Positions 54,164 through 62,639 of a stretch of DNA of 64,000 bases are shown piece after piece. The first letter of the stretch is position 1. Every line of letters begins with the position of its first letter. The notes below the pieces were generated by a model that ran no database searches, had not been told where the DNA came from, and was given only the letters and a program-made list of their open reading frames with translations. The translations under genes were made by a program, and so were the position numbers. This DNA comes from Anaerofilum sp. An201 (lineage in GTDB: Bacteria > Bacillota > Clostridia > Oscillospirales > Ruminococcaceae): positions 1-64,000 of the forward strand of contig NZ_NFJT01000007.1 in assembly GCF_002160015.1 (NCBI RefSeq), given 5' to 3'.

Positions 54164-54784
54164 TCAGGCTTGCTTGCGCTTGTTATATATCAACGCCCCC
54201 ACAGCCACAGCCGCTGCGGCAGCGCAGGCAGCCAGCAGCCAGACGGCGTCAATATCGTTGGTCTGGGGCAGGGTCTCGGGCACAGCGACGGTCTGCTGTG
54301 CGCCGGTGTCGAGGGTGACCACGAGGTCGCTGGGGATCTGGGTGGCCGAGAACTCCTCGCTGCCCACGGTATACTGCTTCACATCCCGGATGGCGATGGC
54401 CGCCTCCACGCCCGGCTCACACTTGCCTTCCACCGTGACGGTGGAGGTGCCGGAAAAGCTGTCCTCGCCGTCGAAGTAGCCGAACCAGACAAGGCCGTTG
54501 GCCTCCTTCGGGCCGGTGGAGGAGACATTGTCGCCCACCTGCACGGCGGTGATCTCGGTGCCCTCGCTGCAGATGACGCCGAACTCCATGCCGGCATAGC
54601 TCTCCGGGCAGTCCACCTGGATGTCGAAGCGGAAATTGCCGGTGCTCTCGTCCACAGCCACCTCGCTCACCGGCAGCTGGACCGTGGCGGCGGTCTCGGC
54701 GGCAAAGGTTCGGGACACCAGCAGCGCCGGGACCAGCAGCAGCATGGCCAGCGCGGCGGCGGAAAGCCACATCGTTCTCTTCAA
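54164..54784 (-). CDS. Cohesin-like surface protein with LPxTx sorting signal, 206 aa
   Basis: A signal peptide (MWLSAAALAMLLLVPALLVS, to about residue 28) precedes one immunoglobulin-like cohesin-type domain (about 33-160), with FRFDIQVDCPESYAGMEFGV and ITAVQVGDNV in the typical positions. A sorting signal follows: LPQTN at 172-176, a hydrophobic helix at 181-200 and the basic tail NKRKQA. LPQTN departs from LPxTG only in the last residue. Start is TTG after AAAGGATGACCCCGC; an ATG four codons later is an alternative. First gene of the pair with the dockerin-bearing phosphatase. Cohesin assignment is by pattern and is moderately sure. Confidence 0.75.
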   Translation of the reverse strand: MKRTMWLSAAALAMLLLVPALLVSRTFAAETAATVQLPVSEVAVDESTGNFRFDIQVDCPESYAGMEFGVICSEGTEITAVQVGDNVSSTGPKEANGLVWFGYFDGEDSFSGTSTVTVEGKCEPGVEAAIAIRDVKQYTVGSEEFSATQIPSDLVVTLDTGAQQTVAVPETLPQTNDIDAVWLLAACAAAAAVAVGALIYNKRKQA

Positions 54785-54924
54785 AGCGGGGTCATCCTTT
54801 CTGTGTGCATTGTGTGTGTGATTTGTGATCGCATGTTTATTGTACCGGCCGGCGTGTAAAATCCAATAGCGGCAAATTGTAAAGAATTGGCGTGCCGGAT
54901 GTAAGAAAAAACCCGGACGCAAGC

Positions 54925-54969
54925 AAAAAAATCCCCCGCATCCGGGGGAAACTCTCCCGAATGCGGGGG
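54925..54969 (-). terminator. Terminator of the Gld-like ABC operon
   Basis: CCCCCGCAT pairs with ATGCGGGGG around a loop containing a second partial stem; seven T residues follow on the minus strand. Confidence 0.88.
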
Positions 54970-54980
54970 CGCCGGGGATC

Positions 54981-56468
54981 TCATCCCAGCAGGCCGGTAA
55001 ATTCTGTTTGCAGGCTCTCCACGTCGCGCCGGTTCACAAGGCCGATGCTCTGGCCCATGAAGGTGGCGGAGTAGAAGCTGCTGTCGTACACCGCCAGCTC
55101 CAGGCTGACCGTGTCGCCGTTGGTGAAGTGGAAGTCCACCCGGAAGGAGGTCTCGCCGGTGGGCTCCACCGCGCCGGGCTGTTCCAGCTCGACGCCGCAC
55201 AGGTTGCCGTAGAAGGTGAACAGGGCGCTCTCGTCCAGCTCGCCGCCGGTGCGGGACCAGGTCTCGTCGTTCGAGGTGGCGCCGTCCTCGTCGGTGTTCA
55301 CCACGCGGGTGACGCGGAAGGTCTCGCTGGTGCCCTCGCTGGTGACGGTGAAGCTGTCCAGCTCGCTCATCGGCACGTTGCACATGGTGGCGGGCAGCAG
55401 GCTGGAGGGCGACAGGTTGGCGATGCCGTCCAGCAGGTCGGCGGACACCAGGCCCACCTGTCCCCCGCCCTGCTGCATCGCATACAGGCCGTCGGCGGCG
55501 GTGTTGCCGAACAGCAGGGTGTACTGCACCGGCGTTTCGGTGGTGATGGCGTTGCCCTCCTCGTCGGTCTCGCCGGTGTCGGTGGTCTGGGTGTACTGCA
55601 CGGTCATCGTGCAGACCGGCGTCTCCAGCCCGAACGAAGCGAGGTCCTCGGTGTTCCAGGCCGCGCAGGCGGTGAACTGCACGCTCACCAGATTGCGCAG
55701 CAGCTCGGTGACTGCATCGTCGTCGGCCGAATAGGTCTGGCCGTTCTGCTCCACCTGCCAGTGGCGCATCCCGCCGGTGCCCGGCACGCCGTCCTCCATA
55801 TAGGTCAGCTGCACGCTGCCCGACGGGCCGTTGAAGGTCAGGCCGGTCACCTCATCCAGCGCCGCCGCGGTGAGCGTTTCCAGCTGCACCAGTTCCAGCG
55901 GGTCGGTGGGGAAATCGGCGGTGAAGTCGTCCGACACGGTATAGATGCCGCTGTCGCCCTCCAGCATCACATACACGTCGCCGGTGGTGTCGTTCACATC
56001 GCCCACCAGCAGGGTGGCGGCCTCCTCGCCGGCGGTGAGGGTCACCGAGAAGCGCGGGCTGTCCAGACCGTAGTCGGCGGGGTCACGGTCGGCGCCCAGA
56101 TAGCGGCTGGCCGTCAGCCCGGTGAGGGTGGAGGCCAGGCCGGCCGCTTTGGTCTGGTTCACCGGCAGGGTGGTGTCGTCCGGCCAGATCCACAGGGTGG
56201 ACCCGGCGCTTTCCGACGAGGAGGAGGCCGACGAGGCGTCCGCCGTTTCGTCCTCCACCTGCTCCAGCGCGAGGGTCTGGCCGTCGGCGGTCCATTCGAT
56301 GCGCTGCACCTCGTCCGAAGCGCCGCCCAGCAGCACGGTGCCGTCCCCGGCCGCGCCGGAGGAGGAAGCGTCCTCCTCGCCGGCGGTGTTTTTCAGCACC
56401 GCCCACAGCGCCAGCAGTACCACCAGAGCCACCGCCAGAATGACGAGAGTGCGTTGTTTTGTTTTCAT
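54981..56468 (-). CDS. DUF4340-type membrane-anchored protein, 495 aa
   Basis: N-terminal membrane anchor (LVILAVALVVLLALWAVL) and an acidic, Ser-rich linker, then repeated extracytoplasmic beta modules typical of DUF4340: LGADRDPADYGLDSPRFSVT, LLVGDVNDTTGDVYVMLEGD, then ASFGLETPVCTMTVQYTQ. DUF4340 proteins accompany Gld-like ABC systems; biochemical role unknown. ATG follows AAGGCGTGACGCT, a poor ribosome site, but the gene starts four bases after the upstream gene ends, so translation is probably coupled. Last of four genes. Confidence 0.85.
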   Translation of the reverse strand: MKTKQRTLVILAVALVVLLALWAVLKNTAGEEDASSSGAAGDGTVLLGGASDEVQRIEWTADGQTLALEQVEDETADASSASSSSESAGSTLWIWPDDTTLPVNQTKAAGLASTLTGLTASRYLGADRDPADYGLDSPRFSVTLTAGEEAATLLVGDVNDTTGDVYVMLEGDSGIYTVSDDFTADFPTDPLELVQLETLTAAALDEVTGLTFNGPSGSVQLTYMEDGVPGTGGMRHWQVEQNGQTYSADDDAVTELLRNLVSVQFTACAAWNTEDLASFGLETPVCTMTVQYTQTTDTGETDEEGNAITTETPVQYTLLFGNTAADGLYAMQQGGGQVGLVSADLLDGIANLSPSSLLPATMCNVPMSELDSFTVTSEGTSETFRVTRVVNTDEDGATSNDETWSRTGGELDESALFTFYGNLCGVELEQPGAVEPTGETSFRVDFHFTNGDTVSLELAVYDSSFYSATFMGQSIGLVNRRDVESLQTEFTGLLG

Positions 56469-56472
56469 AGCG

Positions 56473-57924
56473 TCACGCCTTTCTGCGTTTGATGACGATG
56501 GCGATGCCCACCGCCACCGCCGCTGCCGGCAGCAGATACATGGTGATGATGCTCCACAGGTTGGCCTGGCCGGTGGTGAGGGTGAGGTATTCCACGTCCA
56601 CCGACTTGGCGGCGATACCGGTGCTCTCCACGTCCTGGCCGCACAGGCTGCCCAGCACAGACAGCACCACGGCGGAGTTGTTGCCGTTCATATACAGGTC
56701 GGCCTCGTCGTTCAGCAGGCTGCTGGAGGCAAACCACACCACGTTGGTCTCGGTGTCGTCCACCGTTTCACTGGCCCACGCGCCCAGCGAGAAGGGGCCG
56801 GCCAGGTCGCCGTCCTCCTTGTCCCAGGTGGTGAGGTTCTGCCAACCGGGCTTGCTGTAGGCGGAATCGCTGGTCTGCAGCAGGCTGGAGACGGTCAGGG
56901 TGCTGCGCACGTCGGTGTCGATGACGATGCCGGTGCTGCTGCTCATCAGGACATAGCCGTTCTGGTCCACGCCGCTCAGCAGGCTGGAGGACTGGATGTC
57001 CGGCAGGGTCTGGTAGGGCACGCGGCCATAGATGTGCTGGCTGTCCCCTTCCACCACCAGGCCGCCGCTGGGCGCCATGCCGTACTCGTCCAGCAGGGCG
57101 TAGAGGTTGGGCATCTCGGTGTCGGTCAGGTCGGTGAAGAGCACGAGGTTGCCGCCGCCTTCCAGATAGCCGCGCAGGCGCTCGGTCTCCTCGGCGGTGA
57201 GGTCCTTCTGGGGCGACACCATCATCACGGCGGCCGCGTCCTCGGGCACCGTCTCGGTGTTCACCAGGTTCAGGGTCTCGGTGGTGAGGTTCTGGTTCTG
57301 CAGCGCGGTGGTGAAGCTGGAGGACAGGCTGGCCTCCTGATGGCCCTGCAGCAGATAGACGATGGGGGTCACGTCGCTGGTCACATACCGCAGCGCCGCC
57401 GTCAGCTGGTTCTCGCCGTCGAAGCTCTGGCTGGACGCGCCGGTGGTATAGTCGTAGTCGTAGGTGTACAGGTCGTACAGGCCCAGCACCTGGTATTTGT
57501 CGCCGCAGGTCACCACCACGCTGCCCTCGGAGGCGTCGTCATAGTTGTGGGCGAAGGTGGGGTTTTCCACCGGGTCCTCCTGCTGCCAGGTGAAGTGGTC
57601 GCCGGCCTCGGCATAGCGGTCCAGCATGCCGGTGACGAGGCTGTCCTCGCTGCCGATCTGGGCGATGTAGTAGGCGGTCACGTCCTTTTCCATGCCGGAC
57701 AGCATCGTCTTGGTGGTGTCGGACAGGGTGTACAGGCCGGTGCTGGTGAGGTCGGCGCGGGTCAGCGAGACGGGCAGCGCGGCAAACGCCGCATTGGCCG
57801 CCACCACCACGGCCACCACCAGCACACAGGTGACGGTGGCCATCGCGCCGGTTTTCACCTGCCGGCGGTTCGGGCGCGCAGGGCGTGCAAAGCGCACCTG
57901 TTTCATCTTTTCAAACAGTTTCAT
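56473..57924 (-). CDS. GldG-like ABC auxiliary protein, 483 aa
   Basis: Two membrane helices bracket an extracytoplasmic domain. Helix 1 is about residues 27-50 (AMATVTCVLVVAVVVAANAA); the last helix is ITMYLLPAAAVAVGIAIVI. The domain has the ABC-auxiliary features LTSTGLYTLSDTTKTML, VTAYYIAQIGSED, VYLLQGHQEASLSSSF and LRGYLEGGGNLVLFTD. In Bacteroidetes GldG works with GldF and GldA in gliding; here it is part of an ABC unit of unknown cargo. ATG follows AAGGAGGTGCCCCG. Confidence 0.87.
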   Translation of the reverse strand: MKLFEKMKQVRFARPARPNRRQVKTGAMATVTCVLVVAVVVAANAAFAALPVSLTRADLTSTGLYTLSDTTKTMLSGMEKDVTAYYIAQIGSEDSLVTGMLDRYAEAGDHFTWQQEDPVENPTFAHNYDDASEGSVVVTCGDKYQVLGLYDLYTYDYDYTTGASSQSFDGENQLTAALRYVTSDVTPIVYLLQGHQEASLSSSFTTALQNQNLTTETLNLVNTETVPEDAAAVMMVSPQKDLTAEETERLRGYLEGGGNLVLFTDLTDTEMPNLYALLDEYGMAPSGGLVVEGDSQHIYGRVPYQTLPDIQSSSLLSGVDQNGYVLMSSSTGIVIDTDVRSTLTVSSLLQTSDSAYSKPGWQNLTTWDKEDGDLAGPFSLGAWASETVDDTETNVVWFASSSLLNDEADLYMNGNNSAVVLSVLGSLCGQDVESTGIAAKSVDVEYLTLTTGQANLWSIITMYLLPAAAVAVGIAIVIKRRKA

Positions 57925-57936
57925 CGGGGCACCTCC

Positions 57937-58800
57937 TTAGCTCCAGCGGCGCTTCTCCAGCGCCTGCACCGTGAAAAAGACGAACAGCCCCGCCGCCGAG
58001 ATCAGGTAGAGATAAGCTCCCAGATCCAGCGTGCCGTTCAAAAACCCGCTGAACCGGTCGAACAGCGCCAGCGAATCCAGAACACTGGTAAACGCGCTGG
58101 TCACAGCGCTGCTGCGGGTGGCGGTGACCACCGCCAGCGCCAGCTCGGCCACCGTGAAAACGCCCGCGCCCAGCACAAAGCTCTTGGTGAAATACCACAA
58201 AAGCCCGCCGATGGCCGCCGCCAGCACCGAGAACAGCACCAGCGCCGAACCGCTGCCGGCCGTGATGATGGTCTGCAGGCCGGTCATCAGATAGCTCACC
58301 ACCAGCACCACAACCGCCGTCACGAAGGCGACCACCTGGTGCTCGGTGATGGAGGAGAAGAACATGCCCACCGCCAGGCAGGCCGCCCCCAGCAAAAAGA
58401 AGGCCAGCAGGGTGGCGTAGGTCTCGGCCATCGGCACCGCGCCGTACTGGTTCAGGATCAGCGGATACAGCGCAAAGATGCCGGTGGGGATGGCAAACAC
58501 GGTCAGCAGGGCCAGGTATTTGCCCATCACGATGTTGCCCACCGACACCGGCGCGGTGAGCAGGAGCTGGTCGGTTTTCTGGCGTTTTTCCTCGGCGAAG
58601 GTGCGCATGGTCAGCGCCGGGCAGAGGAACACCAGAAAAAAGCTGACCGAGCTGAGAACATAGCCAAAATAGGGCAGGCCGTAGTTCAGGTTGCCGTTGG
58701 TGAAATAGATGCCTGCGATTCCCAGCAGCACCGCGATGACCACCCATCCGATCATGCTGCGCAGCATCGAGGCGGTCTCCCGTTTATAGATCGCGATCAT
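57937..58800 (-). CDS. ABC-2 type permease, GldF-like, 287 aa
   Basis: Six hydrophobic helices. The start IAIYKRETASMLRSMIGWVV and FLCPALTMRTFAEEKRQKTD, then LLLTAPVSVGNIVMGKYLALL, are the standard ABC-2/GldF cytoplasmic face. Partner of the ATPase encoded just upstream, which its start overlaps by four bases. Export substrate unknown. Confidence 0.92.
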   Translation of the reverse strand: MIAIYKRETASMLRSMIGWVVIAVLLGIAGIYFTNGNLNYGLPYFGYVLSSVSFFLVFLCPALTMRTFAEEKRQKTDQLLLTAPVSVGNIVMGKYLALLTVFAIPTGIFALYPLILNQYGAVPMAETYATLLAFFLLGAACLAVGMFFSSITEHQVVAFVTAVVVLVVSYLMTGLQTIITAGSGSALVLFSVLAAAIGGLLWYFTKSFVLGAGVFTVAELALAVVTATRSSAVTSAFTSVLDSLALFDRFSGFLNGTLDLGAYLYLISAAGLFVFFTVQALEKRRWS

Positions 58801-59777
58801 TCTGCCTCTTCCTCCTGTTCCGCCTCATCCGGCTCGCTTTGCTGTTCGCCCTCCGGCTCGATCAGCTGCAGGAACACATCCTCCAGGCTCATCCGCTGCT
58901 CGGCCATCGCCAGGATGGGGCATCCCGCCTGCACCAGCGCGCAGGACAGCGCGGCGCGGCGGTCGGTGTCGTCGGGGCTTGTGATCGACAGCAGCAGCCC
59001 GTCGTCGGTGGCTTTCGCCTGCACCTCGAGGGCGCTGTCCACCCCCGCCACCGCGGCGCGGGCGTCGCTCTCGCTGCCCTGCACCGTGATCTGCCAGCAC
59101 AGATGCCCGGCGGCGGCGCGGGCCAGCTCGGCGGGCGTGCCGCTGGCCACCAGCTTGCCGCCCGACAGGATCAGCACATGGTCGCACACCGCGCTCACCT
59201 CGCTGAGGATGTGGCTGGAGATCAGAACGGTGTGGCTCTTGCCCAGCTCGCGGATCAGCGCGCGCATCTCGATCATCTGCTTGGGGTCGAGGCCGACGGT
59301 GGGCTCGTCCAGGATCAAAAAGGGCGGGTGCCCGATCAGCGCGGCGGCCAGGCCCACCCGCTGCCGGTAGCCCTTGGACAGGTTGCCGATCAGCCGGTCC
59401 ATCACGTCCTCCACGCCGGCCTGTCCGGCGGCGGCGGCGATCTCGGCGGCGCGGTCCTTTTTGGGGATGCCGCGCAGCTGCGCCACGAAACTCAGCTGTT
59501 CGTTCACCTTCATGTCGGCGTACAGCGGCGGGATCTCGGGCAGATATCCGATCTTGCGCCGCGCCTCCAGCGGCTGATCCAGGATATCGCATCCCTCGAT
59601 GCGCACGGTGCCGTCGGTGGGCGCCAGATACCCGGTGAGCATGTTCATCGTGGTGGACTTGCCGGCGCCGTTGGGCCCCAGCAGCCCCACGATCTGCCCG
59701 GCCGGCACGGAGAAGGACAGGTCCTCCACCGCACAGCGGTTTCCATACCGCCGGGTCAGATGGGAAACTTCGATCAC
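58797..59777 (-). CDS. ABC transporter ATP-binding protein, GldA-like, 326 aa
   Basis: Walker A LLGPNGAGKSTTMNML, signature LSKGYRQRVGLAAALIGHP, Walker B LILDEPTVGLDPKQ and switch His (VLISSHILSEV). After about residue 215 it has a C-terminal extension with two beta modules and an acidic tail (EPDEAEQEEEAE), as in GldA/CcmA-like ATPases. Start is GTG after AAAGGAGCGATCGTTT; the frame opens seven codons earlier at the ribosome site itself. First gene of a four-gene operon that ends at the terminator near 54.93 kb. Confidence 0.93.
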   Translation of the reverse strand: MIEVSHLTRRYGNRCAVEDLSFSVPAGQIVGLLGPNGAGKSTTMNMLTGYLAPTDGTVRIEGCDILDQPLEARRKIGYLPEIPPLYADMKVNEQLSFVAQLRGIPKKDRAAEIAAAAGQAGVEDVMDRLIGNLSKGYRQRVGLAAALIGHPPFLILDEPTVGLDPKQMIEMRALIRELGKSHTVLISSHILSEVSAVCDHVLILSGGKLVASGTPAELARAAAGHLCWQITVQGSESDARAAVAGVDSALEVQAKATDDGLLLSITSPDDTDRRAALSCALVQAGCPILAMAEQRMSLEDVFLQLIEPEGEQQSEPDEAEQEEEAE

Positions 59778-60003
59778 AAACGATCGCTCCTTTCGCATGG
59801 ATTGCTTTTTTCAGTGTACGTCCGGGGTGTGACAAAAGCGGGGGGGCGATTTGAAAAAACTGTGAAAAAACGTTGCAGTTGTGTAAAAAGCAGCGCGCGA
59901 ACACAAAATTTTATGAAATATTGAAACAGCTGCCCCCCGCGCCTCGTTTATAGGATATACCGCTGTGAGCGGCAATTTCTGACGAATCGAGCGTATACGA
60001 ACT

Positions 60004-61830
60004 GTGAAACATTGTTCCTATTCTCATCTGCAGCGCGCCCTGTGCGCTCATCCGCTGCGCACGGCAGCCGGCGCGGCAGCGGGCGGCGCGCTGCTGGGCC
60101 AGCTGCTCACCGAGATGGTGCGCCGCGACAGCCTGCGGGCGTCGGTGCTCTGGGCAGCGCAGAACCCGCCGGGCTTTTTCGTGGGCGCCGGGCTGCTGGC
60201 GCTGGCCATCGGCCTGCTCACGGTGCTGCTGCGCCGTCCCTGGGCGGCGCTGGGCGTGGTGTGGCTGGCGCTGCTTGCGGGCAGCTACGCCTCCTTTTAT
60301 AAGCAGGCCTATCGCGGCGACCCCCTGCTCCCGGCCGACATCCTGCTGGCCGCCGACGCCGCGTCGGTGGCAAAGGGCATGTCCATCTGGCCCACCTGGC
60401 GGATGCTGGCCTTTGCGCTGGCCGCCGTCGCGGCGATGGTGTTCCTTCGCCGGGTGCGGCTGGGTCCTTCCCGCTGGCCGCGCACGCTGGGCTGTGCCGC
60501 GGTGCTGGCCGGCGGGCTGTGGCTGTGGGGACAGGTGTGGCTGCAGAGCGGCTTTTTTGCCTTCTTCCAGCCCTCTCCCGGCAATCCCGGCGCGCTGTAC
60601 GACCGCGCCGGCTTCACCTGTTCCTTTGCCGTCTACCTGGGCCGGCTTTGCCCCCAAAAGCCGGACGGCTACACCTCCGCGGCCGGGCAGGCGGCGGTGG
60701 ACGAGCTGGGCGACGCCCCCCAGACCGACAGCCGCCCCGACATCGTGGTGGTGATGATGGAGAGCTACTACCATCTGGACAACTACCCCGGCCTCACCGG
60801 CTGCGAGGAGCTGACCCAAACCTACGACCGCCTGGCGAAGGAGGGCATCTCCGGCTATTATTACAGCGACAAATATTCCGGCGGCACCGCCGACATGGAA
60901 TTCGGCGCGCTCACCGGCTTTTCCACCAGCTTCCTGCCCGAAGGCGTGGTGCCGTACAGCCAGTATGTGGCGAAGGACGGCGATTTCTATGCCTATCCGC
61001 GCTATCTGCAAAGCCTCGGCTACCGCACCGTGGCCATCCATCCCTTTGAAGGCGGCATCTATTCCCGCAGCGAGGCCTACCCGAACATGGGCTTCGACAC
61101 CTTCCTCGACCGCGACGACATGACCCACACCGGCCTCGCCGGCGCCTACATCGCGGACGAACAGGCCGCCGAGGAGCTGATCGACCAGTACGAGGCCGCC
61201 GCAAAGGACGGCCCGGTGTTCCTGCACATGGTGACGATGCAGAACCACATCCCCAACCTGCCGGGCGAGTACCCCGCCGCAGACCGGGTGGACGCCCGGC
61301 TGGACGGCATCCCCGACTACTACGAGCAGAGCCTGCAGAGCGTGGCCACCGGCCTGCGGGACGCCGACCGGATGATGGCGCAGATCACCGAGTATTTCAA
61401 GTCGGTGGACCGCGAGGTGATCGTGCTCTTTTTCGGCGACCACCAGACCGCCATCGGCCAGGAGGAGGGCATCGAGCTGCTGGACATCACCGGCCGGCTG
61501 GAGGGCCTGTCTGCCGCCGAGCGCTGGCAGGCCACCCACGCGGTGCCCTACCTGATGTGGTCGAACCGCGGCTGTGCGCAGGCCGGCGCCAGCGCGGGCA
61601 GCTTCCCGCCGTATCTGCTGCTGCCCAACTTCCTGCACGCCTTCCAGGCGCCCCGCACCGCCTGGTTCGAGTGGCTGTACAACAGCCAGTCCACCCTGAA
61701 GGGGATCAGCGGCAGCTATCTGCTCGACCCCCAGTCCCGCATCCAGACGGCCCCCTCCGAGCAGCAGCGCAGCCTTTTGGAGCGGCAGGCCACCCTGCAA
61801 TACGCCCTGATGTTCGACGATGCGGCGTGA
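60004..61830 (+). CDS. LTA synthase-family membrane phosphoglycerol transferase-like protein, 608 aa
   Basis: Four to five N-terminal membrane helices (to about residue 190) precede an extracellular sulfatase-fold domain: IVVVMMESYYHLDNYPGL (metal Glu253), YSGGTADMEFGALTGFST (catalytic Thr295), FLHMVTMQNHIPN and VLFFGDHQTAIG (metal Asp-His). These match LtaS-type enzymes, which move glycerophosphate onto teichoic acids or glycans. Donor and acceptor cannot be told. The start is a GTG with only a weak GAG ahead, so the true start could lie elsewhere. Divergent from the Gld-like operon. Confidence 0.85.
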   Translation: MKHCSYSHLQRALCAHPLRTAAGAAAGGALLGQLLTEMVRRDSLRASVLWAAQNPPGFFVGAGLLALAIGLLTVLLRRPWAALGVVWLALLAGSYASFYKQAYRGDPLLPADILLAADAASVAKGMSIWPTWRMLAFALAAVAAMVFLRRVRLGPSRWPRTLGCAAVLAGGLWLWGQVWLQSGFFAFFQPSPGNPGALYDRAGFTCSFAVYLGRLCPQKPDGYTSAAGQAAVDELGDAPQTDSRPDIVVVMMESYYHLDNYPGLTGCEELTQTYDRLAKEGISGYYYSDKYSGGTADMEFGALTGFSTSFLPEGVVPYSQYVAKDGDFYAYPRYLQSLGYRTVAIHPFEGGIYSRSEAYPNMGFDTFLDRDDMTHTGLAGAYIADEQAAEELIDQYEAAAKDGPVFLHMVTMQNHIPNLPGEYPAADRVDARLDGIPDYYEQSLQSVATGLRDADRMMAQITEYFKSVDREVIVLFFGDHQTAIGQEEGIELLDITGRLEGLSAAERWQATHAVPYLMWSNRGCAQAGASAGSFPPYLLLPNFLHAFQAPRTAWFEWLYNSQSTLKGISGSYLLDPQSRIQTAPSEQQRSLLERQATLQYALMFDDAA

Positions 61831-61908
61831 TCATGTCCCATAGATGGGGCCGGTGCGTGCCGAATTGTGAATCTTTCGCTTTGTATGGTATATTTTTCCT
61901 GTCTGGTC

Positions 61909-61937
61909 TTGAAATTTTATCAATAAAAAGGTATAAT
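61909..61937 (+). promoter_or_regulatory. Sigma-A promoter of hup
   Basis: TTGAAA, 17-base spacer, perfect TATAAT; leader of about 105 bases without clear structure. Confidence 0.85.
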
Positions 61938-62050
61938 ATGAACGAATCAATGGCGATTTGCCCGCAAAATTCTGGGTAAAAGAAACAAATGCCGGCATGG
62001 CGCGGCGCGCCGTTGCGTCAAGCCACAATCGCTTAGCAGGAGGGTTTCAT

Positions 62051-62332
62051 ATGACCAGGTCACAGCTCATCACGAAGGTATCGGCAGATACCGGCCTGCC
62101 CGCCGCGCAGGTGGAGCAAGTGATGGACAGCATCTTCGACAACATCACCGACAACCTCAAACAGGGCGAGAAGGTCACCATTGCAGGGTTTGGCCGCTTT
62201 GAGATGCGCACCCGCAAGACCAAGGCCTTCACCAACCCCAAAACCAAAGTTTCCTCGCAGCTCGCACCCACGGCGATCCCCGGCTTCAAGGCCAGCGGGA
62301 TCCTGAAGGCAAAGCTGGGCTGCGAAGACTGA
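62051..62332 (+). CDS. hup: DNA-binding protein HU, 93 aa
   Basis: Nucleoid protein. TRSQLITKVSADTGLPAAQV and VTIAGFGRFEMRTRKTKAF are the dimer and arm regions. The DNA-wrapping arm lacks the common RNPQTG: it reads TNPKTKVSSQLAPTAIPGFK, so it is a slightly divergent HU. Length normal. ATG follows AGGAGGGTTTCAT. Monocistronic between promoter and terminator. Confidence 0.93.
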   Translation: MTRSQLITKVSADTGLPAAQVEQVMDSIFDNITDNLKQGEKVTIAGFGRFEMRTRKTKAFTNPKTKVSSQLAPTAIPGFKASGILKAKLGCED

Positions 62333-62358
62333 CGCCGCCATCCATCCTTTGCTGTCCC

Positions 62359-62391
62359 CAGCGGGCCGGAGCCTCCGGCCCGCTGTTTTTT
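62359..62391 (+). terminator. Terminator of hup
   Basis: CAGCGGGCCGG pairs exactly with CCGGCCCGCTG, then TTTTTT. Confidence 0.93.
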
Positions 62392-62470
62392 GTGCTTTTT
62401 CCGGGGCATCCCCGGTACCATCAGTCCCTTTCACCGCCGCGCATCCGGGCGGGCGCACTGCCTTTGCCGG

Positions 62471-62550
62471 ACTCGACCTCATCCGCCCCAAAGGCGACGG
62501 ATGAGGGGGAATCTTCCGGCATGCACAAATCCCCGCAAAAGCGCTCCGCG
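62471..62550. repeat. Dispersed repeat, compressed copy
   Basis: GACTCGACCTCATCCGCCCC, then a short GGCGACGGATGAGGGGGAA and a tail CCGGCATGCACAAATCCCCG that matches the tail of the copy at 50.15 kb. The first hairpin is missing. Confidence 0.75.
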
Positions 62551-62585
62551 GGATGCTGTTTTGTGTTTTCTTTCGGCGCAAAAAA

Positions 62586-62594
62586 TGGTACAAT
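62586..62594 (+). promoter_or_regulatory. Extended -10 promoter of the DEAD-box gene
   Basis: TGG-TACAAT about 45 bases ahead of the ATG; -35 poor. Confidence 0.5.
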
Positions 62595-62639
62595 AATATT
62601 CGTATCGACCCAAAAGACTATACCAAAGGGAGAACCTCT

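Noticed and set aside
54164-54784. Sortase-built pilin
   Set aside because: No pilin motif or E-box was seen and no sortase gene is adjacent; a single cohesin-like domain with anchor fits better.
59911-61800. Minus-strand open frame of 629 codons opposite the LTA-synthase-like gene
   Set aside because: Antisense shadow; the plus-strand frame has the complete sulfatase-fold motifs.
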